16,283 nt of DNA from Caryophanales bacterium UBA7057 (GCA_002493865.1 DLAC01000013.1:1-16283); one strand, 5' to 3'. Shown: positions 1-8,097, numbered from the stretch's first letter. The notes: generated from the sequence alone by a model not told the origin. Program-made: numbers and translations.

Positions 1-838
1 CTGCCAACATATTTTCACTATATTGATAAGATACTTCCCGTGCTAATTTTACAGGATAAGGATGAATATTTAACTGCTTTCCTATTTGTTGATCGGAATA
101 TCCATCTTGAACTAAAATTTTTACTTGATAAATCAAACGAATCTTATTTGCAAGTTTGCTTAAAATACTACTTGCTTGTTCTCCTTGTAATAATAAATCC
201 TGATACATTAAAAAGGAATCCTTTTTCTTTCCGTTTAAAATAGAGTCTACCAAAGAGTAAATATTATCTTCCATACTACGCATGACTACTTCTTGAATAT
301 CAGAAATTGTAATTTCCTTCGACTCTATTTTATAAATTTTTAACTTCTCAATTTCTTTTAAAATTCTTTCTTGTTGATTCCCGCAATAAGAAATTAAGAA
401 ATTGACTGTTTTTGTATCTACATGATAATCTTCTAATTCCTCTTTAATCAAAGAATGAATATCCATTTCTTGATCTAGAACCGTCGCATGTTCCATCAGT
501 GTTGTTACAATTTTCTTCCGTTTATCGATACTATCAGCAATGAGGATTAAAATATTTTCTGGACTCGGATTTAAAATATACTTTTCGAAAGCTTGAATGT
601 TATGAGTCACTTCACTTTTGGTAGTTTCTTTGGAAAGAAAACTCGCAGAAGAAGCAATCACACCCTTCTGATTCGATAGAAAATTATAAGTATCTAAATC
701 CTCAATGACCTTCTCAATAGGAGTTTCCGTCAAATCATAACGAATTCTTTCTATTTCCTTAAAAGGCGAAAGAATCTTCTCAATGTGCCTTTCAATTGTT
801 ACTTTATTGGAAGAAATAATTACATAAATGGAATTCAT
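1..838 (-). CDS. holA: DNA polymerase III delta subunit, 3' end cut off by the window edge
   Basis: The frame opens with ATG at 838 and stays open for 279 codons to the left edge, so the C-terminal part (about 60 residues against a usual length near 340) is missing. The N-terminus MNSIYVIISSNK, then a region with NPSPENILILIADSIDKRKK and the later helical stretch LLLQGEQASSILSKLANKIR, match the HolA/YqeN pattern: an AAA+-like fold with no real Walker A, followed by a helical collar domain. In the clamp loader, delta opens the beta sliding clamp so it can be placed on primed DNA. The start codon overlaps the alaS stop as ATGA (838-835), with a modest AAAGGA about 10 bases upstream, which suggests translational coupling to alaS. 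No promoter is visible in front of it, so it should belong to the alanine T-box operon. The family call rests on pattern and length. Confidence 0.85.
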   Translation of the reverse strand, partial: MNSIYVIISSNKVTIERHIEKILSPFKEIERIRYDLTETPIEKVIEDLDTYNFLSNQKGVIASSASFLSKETTKSEVTHNIQAFEKYILNPSPENILILIADSIDKRKKIVTTLMEHATVLDQEMDIHSLIKEELEDYHVDTKTVNFLISYCGNQQERILKEIEKLKIYKIESKEITISDIQEVVMRSMEDNIYSLVDSILNGKKKDSFLMYQDLLLQGEQASSILSKLANKIRLIYQVKILVQDGYSDQQIGKQLNIHPYPVKLAREVSYQYSENMLA

Positions 839-3516
839 GAAAGTTGTTCCTTTACCTTATCAAAAATTTCTTCAATATATTTTGTGGTCTTACCGCCACC
901 TTGTGCGAAAGTTTTACTTCCTCCACCATTGCCATCAGAAAGTGTACTGGCCATTTTTACAATTTCTCCTGCGTTTAAATCGATATTGCTTCTTGCAATA
1001 AAATTAACATTTTCTCCCTTACAATTAGCGAATAAAATAAATCCTTCTCCCATTTTATTTAAAAGATCATCAATAATATTTTTAAGGACTGTGCTGTCTT
1101 GATTTTTTAACTTCATGAGTAACACCTTAACTCCATGGATTTCTTCGATGTTCTTCTCATAGATAGAAGTGTCTTTTAAGGCTTGTGCTTGTTTTTCTTG
1201 TTGATATTTTTTCTCTAATTCTTTCACTTCTGTTTGTGTATATTCTAATTCATTTCTTTCAGAAATCAAATCTCCGTAACTCATTGGCTCTTTGTTATCA
1301 ATTTGAATATCAAAGTCAAGGATAATTCCTTCTTTCTTCGCTTTACTAATAATATTTCTAGCCTTCATGAGTAACTTAATTTTTTCATCATTATATGGCT
1401 TAATTACTTCCATCAATCTATCTTCAATTTTATCATTCGTAACTGCCTCAATACGATAAACATTGCTTCCTTTAGATTCTACATTATAAATTGCGATTTT
1501 TTGAATCTCAGATGTATTTTTAATATGAGTACCACCACATAATTCTTTAGAATCCCCAATGGTAACTACACGTACTTGATCTTTATATTTTTCACCAAAT
1601 AATGCCATAGCTCCTGTTTGTTTTGCCTCTTCTAATGACATAATCTCGGTTTTAGAATCCATTTCTTTTTGAATATATTCATTTAAGAAATTCTCTGTTT
1701 CAATAATTTTATCATCTAATAATTTTCCGGTATAAGTAAAGTCAAATCGCAAAGAATCTTCATCCACTTTACTTCCCGCCTGACGAATCGTATTACTTAC
1801 TATTTTTTGAAGGGCATATTGAAGCAGGTGAACACTCGAATGATTCACTTCAATTGCATGGCGTTTTGCTTCATCTACGTTTTCTTTTAATGTGTCTCCT
1901 AATTGCATTTTTCCATCTAAAATTTTAATTTTATGAAGGTTCTGCCCATTAGGGGCTTTGACTACACCTAAAACCCGTGCCTTGACATTACCACTCGTTA
2001 ACATCCCTGTATCACTGACTTGACCTCCACTTTCTGCATAAAAGCAAGTCTTATCAAGAATGACAAATCCCTCTTTCTCTAATGCATCTACCTGTTTTTC
2101 TTTTTGGAAGAGTCCAATGACTTTCCCTTTGGAAGTATAGGTGTTATATAAGAATTCGCTTGGTATATCAAAAGATAATAATGCCTGATTTTGGATATTC
2201 ATATTCGCTTCTTGTTTTCTAGAAGATTTGGCAAGTTCTTTTTGCTCTTTCATACATTGATCAAACTCTTCACGAGAAGTGGTGAATCCCTTTTCTTCTA
2301 GATATTCTAAAGTTAATTCATAAGGAAACCCATAAGTATCATAGAGTTTAAACACCTCAATCCCAGAAATTGTTTGATTCTCTGATTTTTCCATCAGTTC
2401 TAATAGTCTTCTCTCTCCAGAAGCTAAAGTTTTGTGAAATAATTGTTCTTCTTCATAGACTAAAGTTTCTACATTTCCCTGTGTCTTTTTAAGTTCAGGA
2501 TAAGATTCTTCCATAATTTGAATCACTGTATGTACTAACTTATACATAAACGGTTCATTTAATCCTAACTTTTTCCCCATTCGAACACTTCGTCTTAATA
2601 ATCGTCGTAAAACGTATCCGCGGCCTACATTTTCAAAAATAGCCCCATCCGAAAGTGCGACCGTAATGGTTCTGATATGGTCGGCAATAATTTTAAAAGA
2701 AGACTCTCCGTTATATAAAACTCCACTTAATTCTTCTATCTTTTTAATCAGTGGAACGAATAAATCCGTATCAAAATTAGAATCTACGCCTTGAAAAACA
2801 CAAGCCCAACGCTCGAGCCCTGCACCAGTATCAATATTTTTACTAGGTAATTCTTTATACTCCTCACGTGGCACTCCCGTTTTAGAATTAAATTGACTAA
2901 ATACATTATTCCAAATTTCTACATAACGATCTTGATCTTCATCTCTTTGAAATTTTTGTAGAGCATCTTTCTTTGGATCATACTTCTCACCACGGTCAAA
3001 AAATATTTCGGAGTCCGGTCCGCATGGTCCTTCCCCAATTTCCCAGAAATTCCCATCTAATTTTACAATATGGTCGGGCATAACTCCTAGACTTAGCCAT
3101 TTTTCATAGGCGGTAGTATCCTGGGTATAAACCGTAAAATAAAGTTTATCTTTAGGAATTGCAAACCATTCTTTTCCGGTTAGAAGTTCGAAGGCAAATT
3201 CAATTGCTTCCTCTTTAAAATAATCACCAATAGAAAAGTTTCCCATCATTTCGAAGAATGTTTGATGTCTTGCCGTTAATCCGACATTTTCAATATCGTT
3301 GGTTCTGATGCACTTTTGAATATTGACAATTCGGCGATTTTCTGGAACTTCGCTTCCATCAAAATATTTCTTAAGTGGTGTTACCCCTGCATTAATCCAT
3401 AGCAAACTTTTATCATCTTGTGGAATTAAAGGCGCACTCATTACTTTTTTATGTCCTTTACTTTCGAAAAATTGATACCACATATTTCTAATTTCTGTAC
3501 TACTCATTTTCTTCAT
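835..3516 (-). CDS. alaS: Alanine--tRNA ligase
   Basis: Class II cytoplasmic synthetase that charges tRNA-Ala and deacylates mischarged Ser- or Gly-tRNA-Ala. At 893 residues it has the full bacterial length. Visible parts: catalytic domain with LLWINAGVTPLKKYFDG (38-54), the RTND and ARHQTFFEMMGNFSIGDYF region (about 71-100) and GPCGPDSEIFFDRG (163-176); tRNA-recognition helices with DHIRT (279-283) and RRLLRRSVR (304-312); editing domain with both metal-binding pairs, H559-SSV-H563 and C660-GGT-H664; C-Ala domain with a glycine-rich GGGSKTFAQGGG (864-875). The active-site wording resembles the AlaRS of Mollicutes and some clostridia more than that of Bacillus or E. coli. The start at 3516 is supported by GAGG 9 bases upstream. 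The gene overlaps the kinase-like gene by 17 bases at its start and holA by 4 bases at its end, and is controlled by the upstream alanine T-box. Confidence 0.98.
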   Translation of the reverse strand: MKKMSSTEIRNMWYQFFESKGHKKVMSAPLIPQDDKSLLWINAGVTPLKKYFDGSEVPENRRIVNIQKCIRTNDIENVGLTARHQTFFEMMGNFSIGDYFKEEAIEFAFELLTGKEWFAIPKDKLYFTVYTQDTTAYEKWLSLGVMPDHIVKLDGNFWEIGEGPCGPDSEIFFDRGEKYDPKKDALQKFQRDEDQDRYVEIWNNVFSQFNSKTGVPREEYKELPSKNIDTGAGLERWACVFQGVDSNFDTDLFVPLIKKIEELSGVLYNGESSFKIIADHIRTITVALSDGAIFENVGRGYVLRRLLRRSVRMGKKLGLNEPFMYKLVHTVIQIMEESYPELKKTQGNVETLVYEEEQLFHKTLASGERRLLELMEKSENQTISGIEVFKLYDTYGFPYELTLEYLEEKGFTTSREEFDQCMKEQKELAKSSRKQEANMNIQNQALLSFDIPSEFLYNTYTSKGKVIGLFQKEKQVDALEKEGFVILDKTCFYAESGGQVSDTGMLTSGNVKARVLGVVKAPNGQNLHKIKILDGKMQLGDTLKENVDEAKRHAIEVNHSSVHLLQYALQKIVSNTIRQAGSKVDEDSLRFDFTYTGKLLDDKIIETENFLNEYIQKEMDSKTEIMSLEEAKQTGAMALFGEKYKDQVRVVTIGDSKELCGGTHIKNTSEIQKIAIYNVESKGSNVYRIEAVTNDKIEDRLMEVIKPYNDEKIKLLMKARNIISKAKKEGIILDFDIQIDNKEPMSYGDLISERNELEYTQTEVKELEKKYQQEKQAQALKDTSIYEKNIEEIHGVKVLLMKLKNQDSTVLKNIIDDLLNKMGEGFILFANCKGENVNFIARSNIDLNAGEIVKMASTLSDGNGGGSKTFAQGGGKTTKYIEEIFDKVKEQLS

Positions 3517-4051
3517 TCTTCTCTACCTCACTCACTATTTTTTTAATATCTAGTTCTAACTTAGAAATCGTTTCATTGATTACTTCATAATCAAATCCTT
3601 GATAACCATCTAAAGCAACTTCTGTATAATGAACTTGTTCTGACCCTGTCAGCTCGCTTTTGTAATTGGCCCGTTCAATATGGATACTAACAGCTCCCGG
3701 AAATCTTTCTTTTAGGGTTTCTATTTCTAATGGAAGTCGAACATCAGTAACTAAAAACACATCATAAAATGATTCTAATATTTTAATATTTTCAGTTAAT
3801 CGGTCGATGAAATAAAGGGGCATTCCTAATTTCTCCCGAATTAATTCTGTACCCATTTTCTGAAGACGTTCTCTAGGTTTGGTTTCTTCTCGTCCATCCC
3901 AACCAAAATAATCATGTAATAACCATTTTAATGGTCGCATCAGTTGAATCACACATACTTTTTTTCCTAAAGATTCGTATTCTTTAGAAATTAGTTCACT
4001 CAATGTACCTTTTCCATTTCTAGCACGTCCACTAATCAAATATAGTCGCAT
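3500..4051 (-). CDS. P-loop kinase, deoxynucleoside-monophosphate-kinase-like
   Basis: A 183-residue soluble protein that starts almost directly with a P-loop, LISGRARNGKGTLSE (5-19), in which G8-x4-G13-K14-G15-T16 is the Walker A motif. A second signature, FLVTDVRLPLEIETL (99-113), resembles the VTDVRFPNE segment of phage-type dNMP kinases, where it carries the Walker B-like aspartate. The likely reaction is phosphate transfer from ATP to a (deoxy)nucleoside monophosphate, but substrate specificity cannot be read from the sequence. The charged C-terminal tail (SEVEKNEENE) is probably flexible. It is the first gene after the alanine T-box, with a good SD AAGGAG (4064-4059) 7 bases from ATG, and its end overlaps the alaS start by 17 bases. 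A link to tRNA or replication is suggested only by context. An uncharacterised AAA/kinase-like ATPase is the alternative. Confidence 0.7.
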   Translation of the reverse strand: MRLYLISGRARNGKGTLSELISKEYESLGKKVCVIQLMRPLKWLLHDYFGWDGREETKPRERLQKMGTELIREKLGMPLYFIDRLTENIKILESFYDVFLVTDVRLPLEIETLKERFPGAVSIHIERANYKSELTGSEQVHYTEVALDGYQGFDYEVINETISKLELDIKKIVSEVEKNEENE

Positions 4052-4076
4052 AAATCTTCTCCTTTTATGTAAATTA

Positions 4077-4262
4077 AAAGACCTAAACAGGAGCGAATCT
4101 ATTTCGCGGTACCATCCTCATTAGATCTTTTCTTTGATAACGGACTTCTATCCGGACTTCCTCACTCCAAAGTAGCTTCCTATCAAGTTCTTTGTTAAGT
4201 TTCACCAACCCTTAACTCTCTCTAAAAGAATCCATGATAGTACTCCTCTTCTTCCTCGTTTT
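4077..4262 (-). promoter_or_regulatory. T-box riboswitch, alanine-specific (GCU specifier)
   Basis: Reading the minus strand, the T-box bulge TGGTACC (4114-4108) sits inside an antiterminator-type helix: AGGA (4118-4115) pairs with TCCT (4092-4089), and GCGAA (4107-4103) pairs with TTCGC (4097-4093) around the loop ATAGA. Stem I shows the loop-E pair AGTA (4244-4241) opposite GAA (4179-4177), closed by the helix CTATC (4240-4236) with GATAG (4184-4180). The three bases right after GAA are GCT (4176-4174), an alanine codon followed by A, which agrees with alaS downstream. Other conserved parts are AGAGAG (4222-4217), GGTTGGTG (4210-4203) and a stem-III-like hairpin CGGA/TCCG with loop TAGAAG. 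Uncharged tRNA-Ala should pair with GCU and with the UGG of the bulge and so turn on the kinase-alaS-holA operon. The off-state structure is less clear (see findings). Confidence 0.95.
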
Positions 4263-4297
4263 TATTTCATTTTTAACTACCTTTAAAAACTACAATA

Positions 4298-4326
4298 AGT
4301 ATATCAAAAGAAGTAAAAAGTTTCAA
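4298..4326 (-). promoter_or_regulatory. Sigma-A promoter of the alanine T-box operon
   Basis: The -35 box TTGAAA (4326-4321) and -10 box TATACT (4303-4298) are separated by exactly 17 bases; each matches the consensus at five of six positions. Transcription should begin near 4291, about 30 bases before the first conserved T-box element and about 240 bases before the ATG at 4051. Confidence 0.75.
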
Positions 4327-4331
4327 GTATT

Positions 4332-4354
4332 GAACCCTAATTTTTCAAGGATTC
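4332..4354 (-). terminator. Weak hairpin after the AI-2E-family gene
   Basis: Just after the TAG stop, GAATCCT (4354-4348) can pair with AGGGTTC (4338-4332), seven pairs including one U-G, around a nine-base loop. There is no T-run directly behind it; T-rich sequence begins only about 12 bases later, within the spacer of the T-box promoter. It may be a poor terminator or only a 3'-end-stabilising hairpin. Confidence 0.3.
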
Positions 4355-4357
4355 TTT

Positions 4358-5503
4358 CTAATTTGTAATTCTTTCCTTTAATGAAAATTTTTCATCAAAG
4401 AAGATGGCAATGGTCTTAACGATAGAAATGACTGGAGTCGCTAAAATCATTCCGACGATTCCAAAGAAACTACCAAAGACTAATAAACCAATCATAATCG
4501 TTACAGGATGTAGTTTCATAGTTTTACCCATTACTAATGGTTGTAAGAAATAACTTTCCAAAACCTGGGCAATTACAACAGCAATTAAAGAACAAATCCC
4601 TGTCATCGGATCCATAGAGAATCCAACGAGTACAGCAGGCACCCCACCAATATATGGACCAACATATGGAATGATATTTGTAACTGCACAAAATAATCCA
4701 AAAACCATTGGTGCTTTTAATCCCGCAATTCCTAAGGCAATGGATTGAAAAGCAAATAAGATAAACATAATTCTTAATGTTCCCGCAACATAACTACGCA
4801 AATTATTATTTAACTGATTCACTAAATCTATTGTATCTTCACGATATTTTTTAGGAACAATATTAAATAAGTGACCCTTAACATTTCCGAAATCAAATAA
4901 CATATAGAAACCAACCAATAAGCCAATTAAGAAGTTTAACCCACCTTGTAAAATACTGCTAAGAATGGCCATTAATTGTGCGGGAAGTCCTACAGTAAAA
5001 GAATTTCCAATTTTATTAATTGAATCATAGAATTTCTCTTGAATATCTAAAAAGTCATTTCCCGTAGATTTACTAAGGCTATCAAAGAGTCCATCTACCC
5101 AATCTTTCATTTCGTTAAAGAATGCAGGTGCAGATGTAATTAAATCATTTAACTGATCCCCTACCATTGGAATCATAATATATAAAAGAAGGGCAATAAA
5201 AGCAATAAATACTACATAAACAAAGACAACTCCGAGTGGCCGGTTAACTTTTCTCTTTTCTAGAGATTTTACGATTGGATCAAATAACCAAGCAATGACA
5301 ATTCCAATAAAGAATGGAGAAATAATTTTTAGAAGCTTACCAATGATTGGAAAAACCTTTAACTCCACCACTAATTTTAAGCTGACATAAGTTAGTAAAA
5401 CAATGGCTAGAAATAAGGTAATTTTTAACAGGGTCACACCTATGCGGATTCCCTCATTGATTTTTTTGTAATCTAATCCATCATCTTTCTTTTTCATAAA
5501 CAT
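4358..5503 (-). CDS. AI-2E family (PerM/YtvI-like) membrane protein
   Basis: About 381 residues with the usual layout of this family: cytoplasmic N-terminus rich in Lys and Asp, membrane segments at roughly 23-45, 57-78 and 92-114, a soluble stretch at about 120-180 (DQLNDLITSAPAFFNEMKDWVD), then five or so further membrane segments (about 186-207, 244-264, 268-290, 300-325, 337-365). The conserved C-terminal wording NIIPYVGPYIGGVPA and LHPVTIMIGLLVFGSFFGIVGMILATP is typical (numbered from the longest open frame). Family members have been linked to autoinducer-2 export or Na+/H+ antiport; the substrate here cannot be told. A longer frame starts at GTG 5512, but GGTGA just before ATG 5503 looks like the SD, so 5503 is preferred; ATG 5497 is also possible. 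It is a single-gene unit with its own extended -10 promoter. In B. subtilis a family member (yrrI) also sits next to alaS. Confidence 0.92.
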   Translation of the reverse strand: MFMKKKDDGLDYKKINEGIRIGVTLLKITLFLAIVLLTYVSLKLVVELKVFPIIGKLLKIISPFFIGIVIAWLFDPIVKSLEKRKVNRPLGVVFVYVVFIAFIALLLYIMIPMVGDQLNDLITSAPAFFNEMKDWVDGLFDSLSKSTGNDFLDIQEKFYDSINKIGNSFTVGLPAQLMAILSSILQGGLNFLIGLLVGFYMLFDFGNVKGHLFNIVPKKYREDTIDLVNQLNNNLRSYVAGTLRIMFILFAFQSIALGIAGLKAPMVFGLFCAVTNIIPYVGPYIGGVPAVLVGFSMDPMTGICSLIAVVIAQVLESYFLQPLVMGKTMKLHPVTIMIGLLVFGSFFGIVGMILATPVISIVKTIAIFFDEKFSLKERITN

Positions 5504-5528
5504 ACTCTTCACCCACTTGTTCTTTCTT

Positions 5529-5556
5529 ATTATATCATAGTTTATTCCATTTAGAA
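5529..5556 (-). promoter_or_regulatory. Extended -10 promoter of the AI-2E-family gene
   Basis: A perfect TATAAT (5534-5529) is preceded by TGA (5537? to 5535 region, TG at 5537-5536), giving the TGnTATAAT form. The -35 is poor: TTCTAA (5556-5551) at 16 bases is the best candidate. An extended -10 can work with a weak -35. The start of transcription would lie near 5522, about 20 bases before the ATG. Confidence 0.65.
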
Positions 5557-5620
5557 TAGAAAAGAGAAAGAATTTCAGATAATTCTAATATAAAATGAAG
5601 TAATTGGTTCATTCTCCCAA

Positions 5621-5645
5621 AGAAAAAAGAGATTACTCTCTTTTC
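5621..5645 (-). terminator. Intrinsic terminator of the short membrane protein gene
   Basis: Immediately after the TAA stop (5648-5646), AAAAGAGA (5644-5637) pairs perfectly with TCTCTTTT (5632-5625) around the loop GTAA, and a further T-rich run follows. The eight-base stem is AT-rich, but the form is that of a rho-independent terminator and it separates this gene from the AI-2E-family gene. Confidence 0.8.
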
Positions 5646-5825
5646 TTACATCATATTTTCAATACTTTTTTCTACATCTTTTTTCATTTTCTTCATGCCC
5701 TTTTTCATGTCGTTTTTCATATCATATGCATCTTCAGGACAACATTTTTTATAAATGCACCAAGCACCATATCCTGTTAAAGCAAGTCCAAGAACAACTC
5801 CTCCGATGACACTTCCCTTTTTCAA
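5646..5825 (-). CDS. Short single-pass membrane protein of unknown function, YtxH-like
   Basis: A 59-residue product from the preferred start. A short basic N-terminus (MKKG) is followed by one hydrophobic helix, SVIGGVVLGLALTGYGAWCIY, then KKCCPEDAYD and a lysine- and methionine-rich amphipathic tail (MKNDMKKGMKKMKKDVEKSIENMM). This layout recalls YtxH-type small envelope proteins, but I cannot assign it to that family with certainty. The two adjacent Cys after the helix could be lipidated or disulfide-linked, which is speculation. The longest frame begins at GTG 5834, but that GTG lies inside the SD AAAGAGGTGA (5840-5831); TTG 5825, eight bases after GAGG, is the better start. It is a monocistronic gene between recD2 and the AI-2E-family gene, closed by its own terminator; an inverted repeat lies upstream over a possible -10. 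Confidence 0.6.
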   Translation of the reverse strand: MKKGSVIGGVVLGLALTGYGAWCIYKKCCPEDAYDMKNDMKKGMKKMKKDVEKSIENMM

Positions 5826-5855
5826 TTTTCTCACCTCTTTATTAAAAATATGATC

Positions 5856-5872
5856 AGTATATTAGCTATACT
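5856..5872. repeat. Inverted repeat upstream of the short membrane protein, possible operator
   Basis: AGTATA (5856-5861) and TATACT (5867-5872) are perfect inverted copies around TTAGC. On the minus strand the left arm contains TATACT (5861-5856), a possible -10 box, with no good -35 at the right distance. A repressor site over the promoter would look like this, but AT-rich DNA gives such palindromes by chance. Confidence 0.35.
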
Positions 5873-5901
5873 ACATTTATTATGAAATGAATTCATTATT
5901 T

Positions 5902-8097
5902 TTATACATTAATATTTTCGATGATTCTAGATTTTAAACTCGTTTGTCTGATATCTGTATTATTATTTTTAATGGCAAGTTCTAAAGCATCGATTTCTCC
6001 GATTAAATATAACTTTTTTTTGCATCGAGTAACTGCTGTATAGACGAGTTTTCGGTAAAGCATCTTTCCATATCCTTTGACGATTGGAAGAACGACTGTA
6101 TCAAATTCACTTCCCTGGCTTTTATGAATACTAATTGCATAAGCATGTTTAAATTTATTAAAATTAGCACTCGTATATCGAACCAAATTTCCATCAAAAT
6201 CAATAACAATTTCTTTTTTTGTACCATTTTCAATCGATTCTATGTATCCGATATCACCATTAAAGACATTTTCATCTGGCATATTTGTAAGTTGTATCAC
6301 TTTATCTTTTTCCCTAAATAATACACTATTAATGATGATTTCTTTTTTTGATTTTGATTTTGGATTAAATACTTCTTGAAGACTTGTATTTAATAAATCA
6401 ATTCCATTTATGGTTTTATACATAGGTGCTAGAACCTGAAATGACTGTAACTTCTTTTTATAAAGAGAAGAAACCTCAATAATTTCTTGCTTCAAACGAT
6501 TGCTTGCAACAGGAATAAATGTTAAATCTTCTTGTCGATTAAAGATACTTGTATCTAGACGATCTTCGTTAATCTGATAAGCAAGAGAAATAATGTTGGA
6601 ATTTTCTTTTTGGCGATATAATTCTTGTAAAGAAACAACATTAATTTTTTCACTTTCAATCATATCTTTTAGTAGTTGACCCGTCCCAACACTCGGTAAT
6701 TGATTATAATCTCCGACTAAAATAATTTTTGTATCATACCTGATTCCTTTTAATAAGTGATCAAATAACAATGTATCCACCATACTAAACTCATCGATAA
6801 TTACCATTTTTACATCACTTTTGCAAAACTCATTAATTGCAAATTTATTATTTTCTTTATTCCATTTTAAGAATCGATGAATCGTCACTGCCGGTAATAA
6901 AGTAAACTCACTGATTCTTTTACTCGCACGTCCAGTAGGTGCCAAAAGAGCAATTTCTTCTACTAAACTTTGATGAGATAATCGATTCATATTTTTGTAT
7001 AATTCGCAAATTGCTTGTATAATCGTTGTTTTCCCAGTTCCAGGTCCACCAGTTACAATCAATAAATTTTTAGTAAATGAATTGCGAATGGCTTCTAATT
7101 GTTGTTCATTATAATGACATTGGAAAGTAGTGCCAACTTCCTCTAAGTATTTTTCCAACTTTTTATCATAATTATCCTGTTTTCTCATTAGATACCCACA
7201 TCTACTAGCGATATTCATTTCTGCTTCATAGAGTTCTTTTAAATAATAGTTTTCATCCTTTTCTACCACTTTCACTTCACGAATTAATCGTTCTAAAGCA
7301 GAATTAAAATCATTTTGGCCGATAGAGTTTCCAAGAGAACGGACACAATAGACGAATACCTCTTCTTTTTTTAGATAACTATGTCCATACAAATTACATA
7401 CTTCCTGCATTGCATAGAGAATAGATGCCATAATTCTTCGTTCATCATCTCTTTTAGATCCTTCCTGCTTTAAAAAAATTGCATCTACCTTTTTAAAAGT
7501 AATTTCTTCAATATCTTCCATCAATTGATAAATATTGTTTTCTAATACCTCCGTTGTTTTCATTTTATATTTATTATAAATAATCAAACTATCTTTGGTA
7601 GTAAATCCAAGGTCATTTAATTGTAATACTGTTTGATAACTAGACTCATACTCAACTAAGGTATTATGTAAAGTTGTAATTTGTTTTTTAGTAACGGATG
7701 GTACAAGTAAAAGATTATTTGGATTTTCTAAAATGATATTTAAAGTATCTTTTCCCAAGCAGTCAACAATATTTTGCGCAGTTTTATCTCCAATCCCTTT
7801 AAATAAACCACTACTTAAAAATTCAACAATAGAATCCTTTTCTTCCGGTAGTACACGTTCATAACTTTCTACTTGAAACTGTTCTCCATATCGTTCATGT
7901 TCTACTAATTTTCCATAAAAAATATAGGTATCCTCTTCCGTCAATTCATGAAAATATCCTGTAAAAGTAAGTGTATGGTTGATATAAAACTCTAAGTCTT
8001 CTCCCTCTACTTCCTTCACTTTAAATAAGCCTACAATATAGCCTTTTTCTGTTTGATAAATTGCTCTTTTAAAATTTCCTTTAATGTAATTTGCCAT
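5902..8097 (-). CDS. recD2: RecD-like DNA helicase RecD2 (YrrC type)
   Basis: A superfamily 1B 5'-3' DNA helicase of the RecD2 type that works without RecBC. Domains in order: N-terminal OB-like region (about 1-85), helix-hairpin-helix region with LFKGIGDKTAQNIV (about 98-111), and a RecA-type core with Walker A GGPGTGKTT (about 350-358), Walker B IIDEFSMVD (433-441), motif III VGDYNQLPSVGTG (461-473), ELYRQ (492-496), then an SH3-like stretch, HAYAISIHKSQGSEFD (651-666) and YTAVTRCKKKLYL (686-698). About 731 residues is near the family norm (roughly 700-800). The longest frame starts at GTG 8103, but that G ends the SD GGGGGAG (8109-8103), which places ATG 8097 five bases downstream as the likely start. 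A terminator sits only about 15-20 bases upstream and no clear promoter separates the two, so expression may depend on read-through. Confidence 0.96.
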   Translation of the reverse strand: MANYIKGNFKRAIYQTEKGYIVGLFKVKEVEGEDLEFYINHTLTFTGYFHELTEEDTYIFYGKLVEHERYGEQFQVESYERVLPEEKDSIVEFLSSGLFKGIGDKTAQNIVDCLGKDTLNIILENPNNLLLVPSVTKKQITTLHNTLVEYESSYQTVLQLNDLGFTTKDSLIIYNKYKMKTTEVLENNIYQLMEDIEEITFKKVDAIFLKQEGSKRDDERRIMASILYAMQEVCNLYGHSYLKKEEVFVYCVRSLGNSIGQNDFNSALERLIREVKVVEKDENYYLKELYEAEMNIASRCGYLMRKQDNYDKKLEKYLEEVGTTFQCHYNEQQLEAIRNSFTKNLLIVTGGPGTGKTTIIQAICELYKNMNRLSHQSLVEEIALLAPTGRASKRISEFTLLPAVTIHRFLKWNKENNKFAINEFCKSDVKMVIIDEFSMVDTLLFDHLLKGIRYDTKIILVGDYNQLPSVGTGQLLKDMIESEKINVVSLQELYRQKENSNIISLAYQINEDRLDTSIFNRQEDLTFIPVASNRLKQEIIEVSSLYKKKLQSFQVLAPMYKTINGIDLLNTSLQEVFNPKSKSKKEIIINSVLFREKDKVIQLTNMPDENVFNGDIGYIESIENGTKKEIVIDFDGNLVRYTSANFNKFKHAYAISIHKSQGSEFDTVVLPIVKGYGKMLYRKLVYTAVTRCKKKLYLIGEIDALELAIKNNNTDIRQTSLKSRIIENINV

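Noticed and set aside
40..1102. Plus-strand open frames over holA and the end of alaS
   Set aside because: They are antisense shadows of clear minus-strand genes, with no family wording and no supporting promoter or SD context.
5551..5588. Inverted repeat TTAGAAT / ATTCTAA flanking 24 bases upstream of the AI-2E-family promoter
   Set aside because: Seven AT-rich bases with a long spacer are easily found by chance here; there is no T-run for a terminator and no conserved core for an operator.
6003..6321. Open frames on both strands inside recD2
   Set aside because: They lie within the conserved C-terminal helicase motifs of recD2 and their translations are unnatural in composition.
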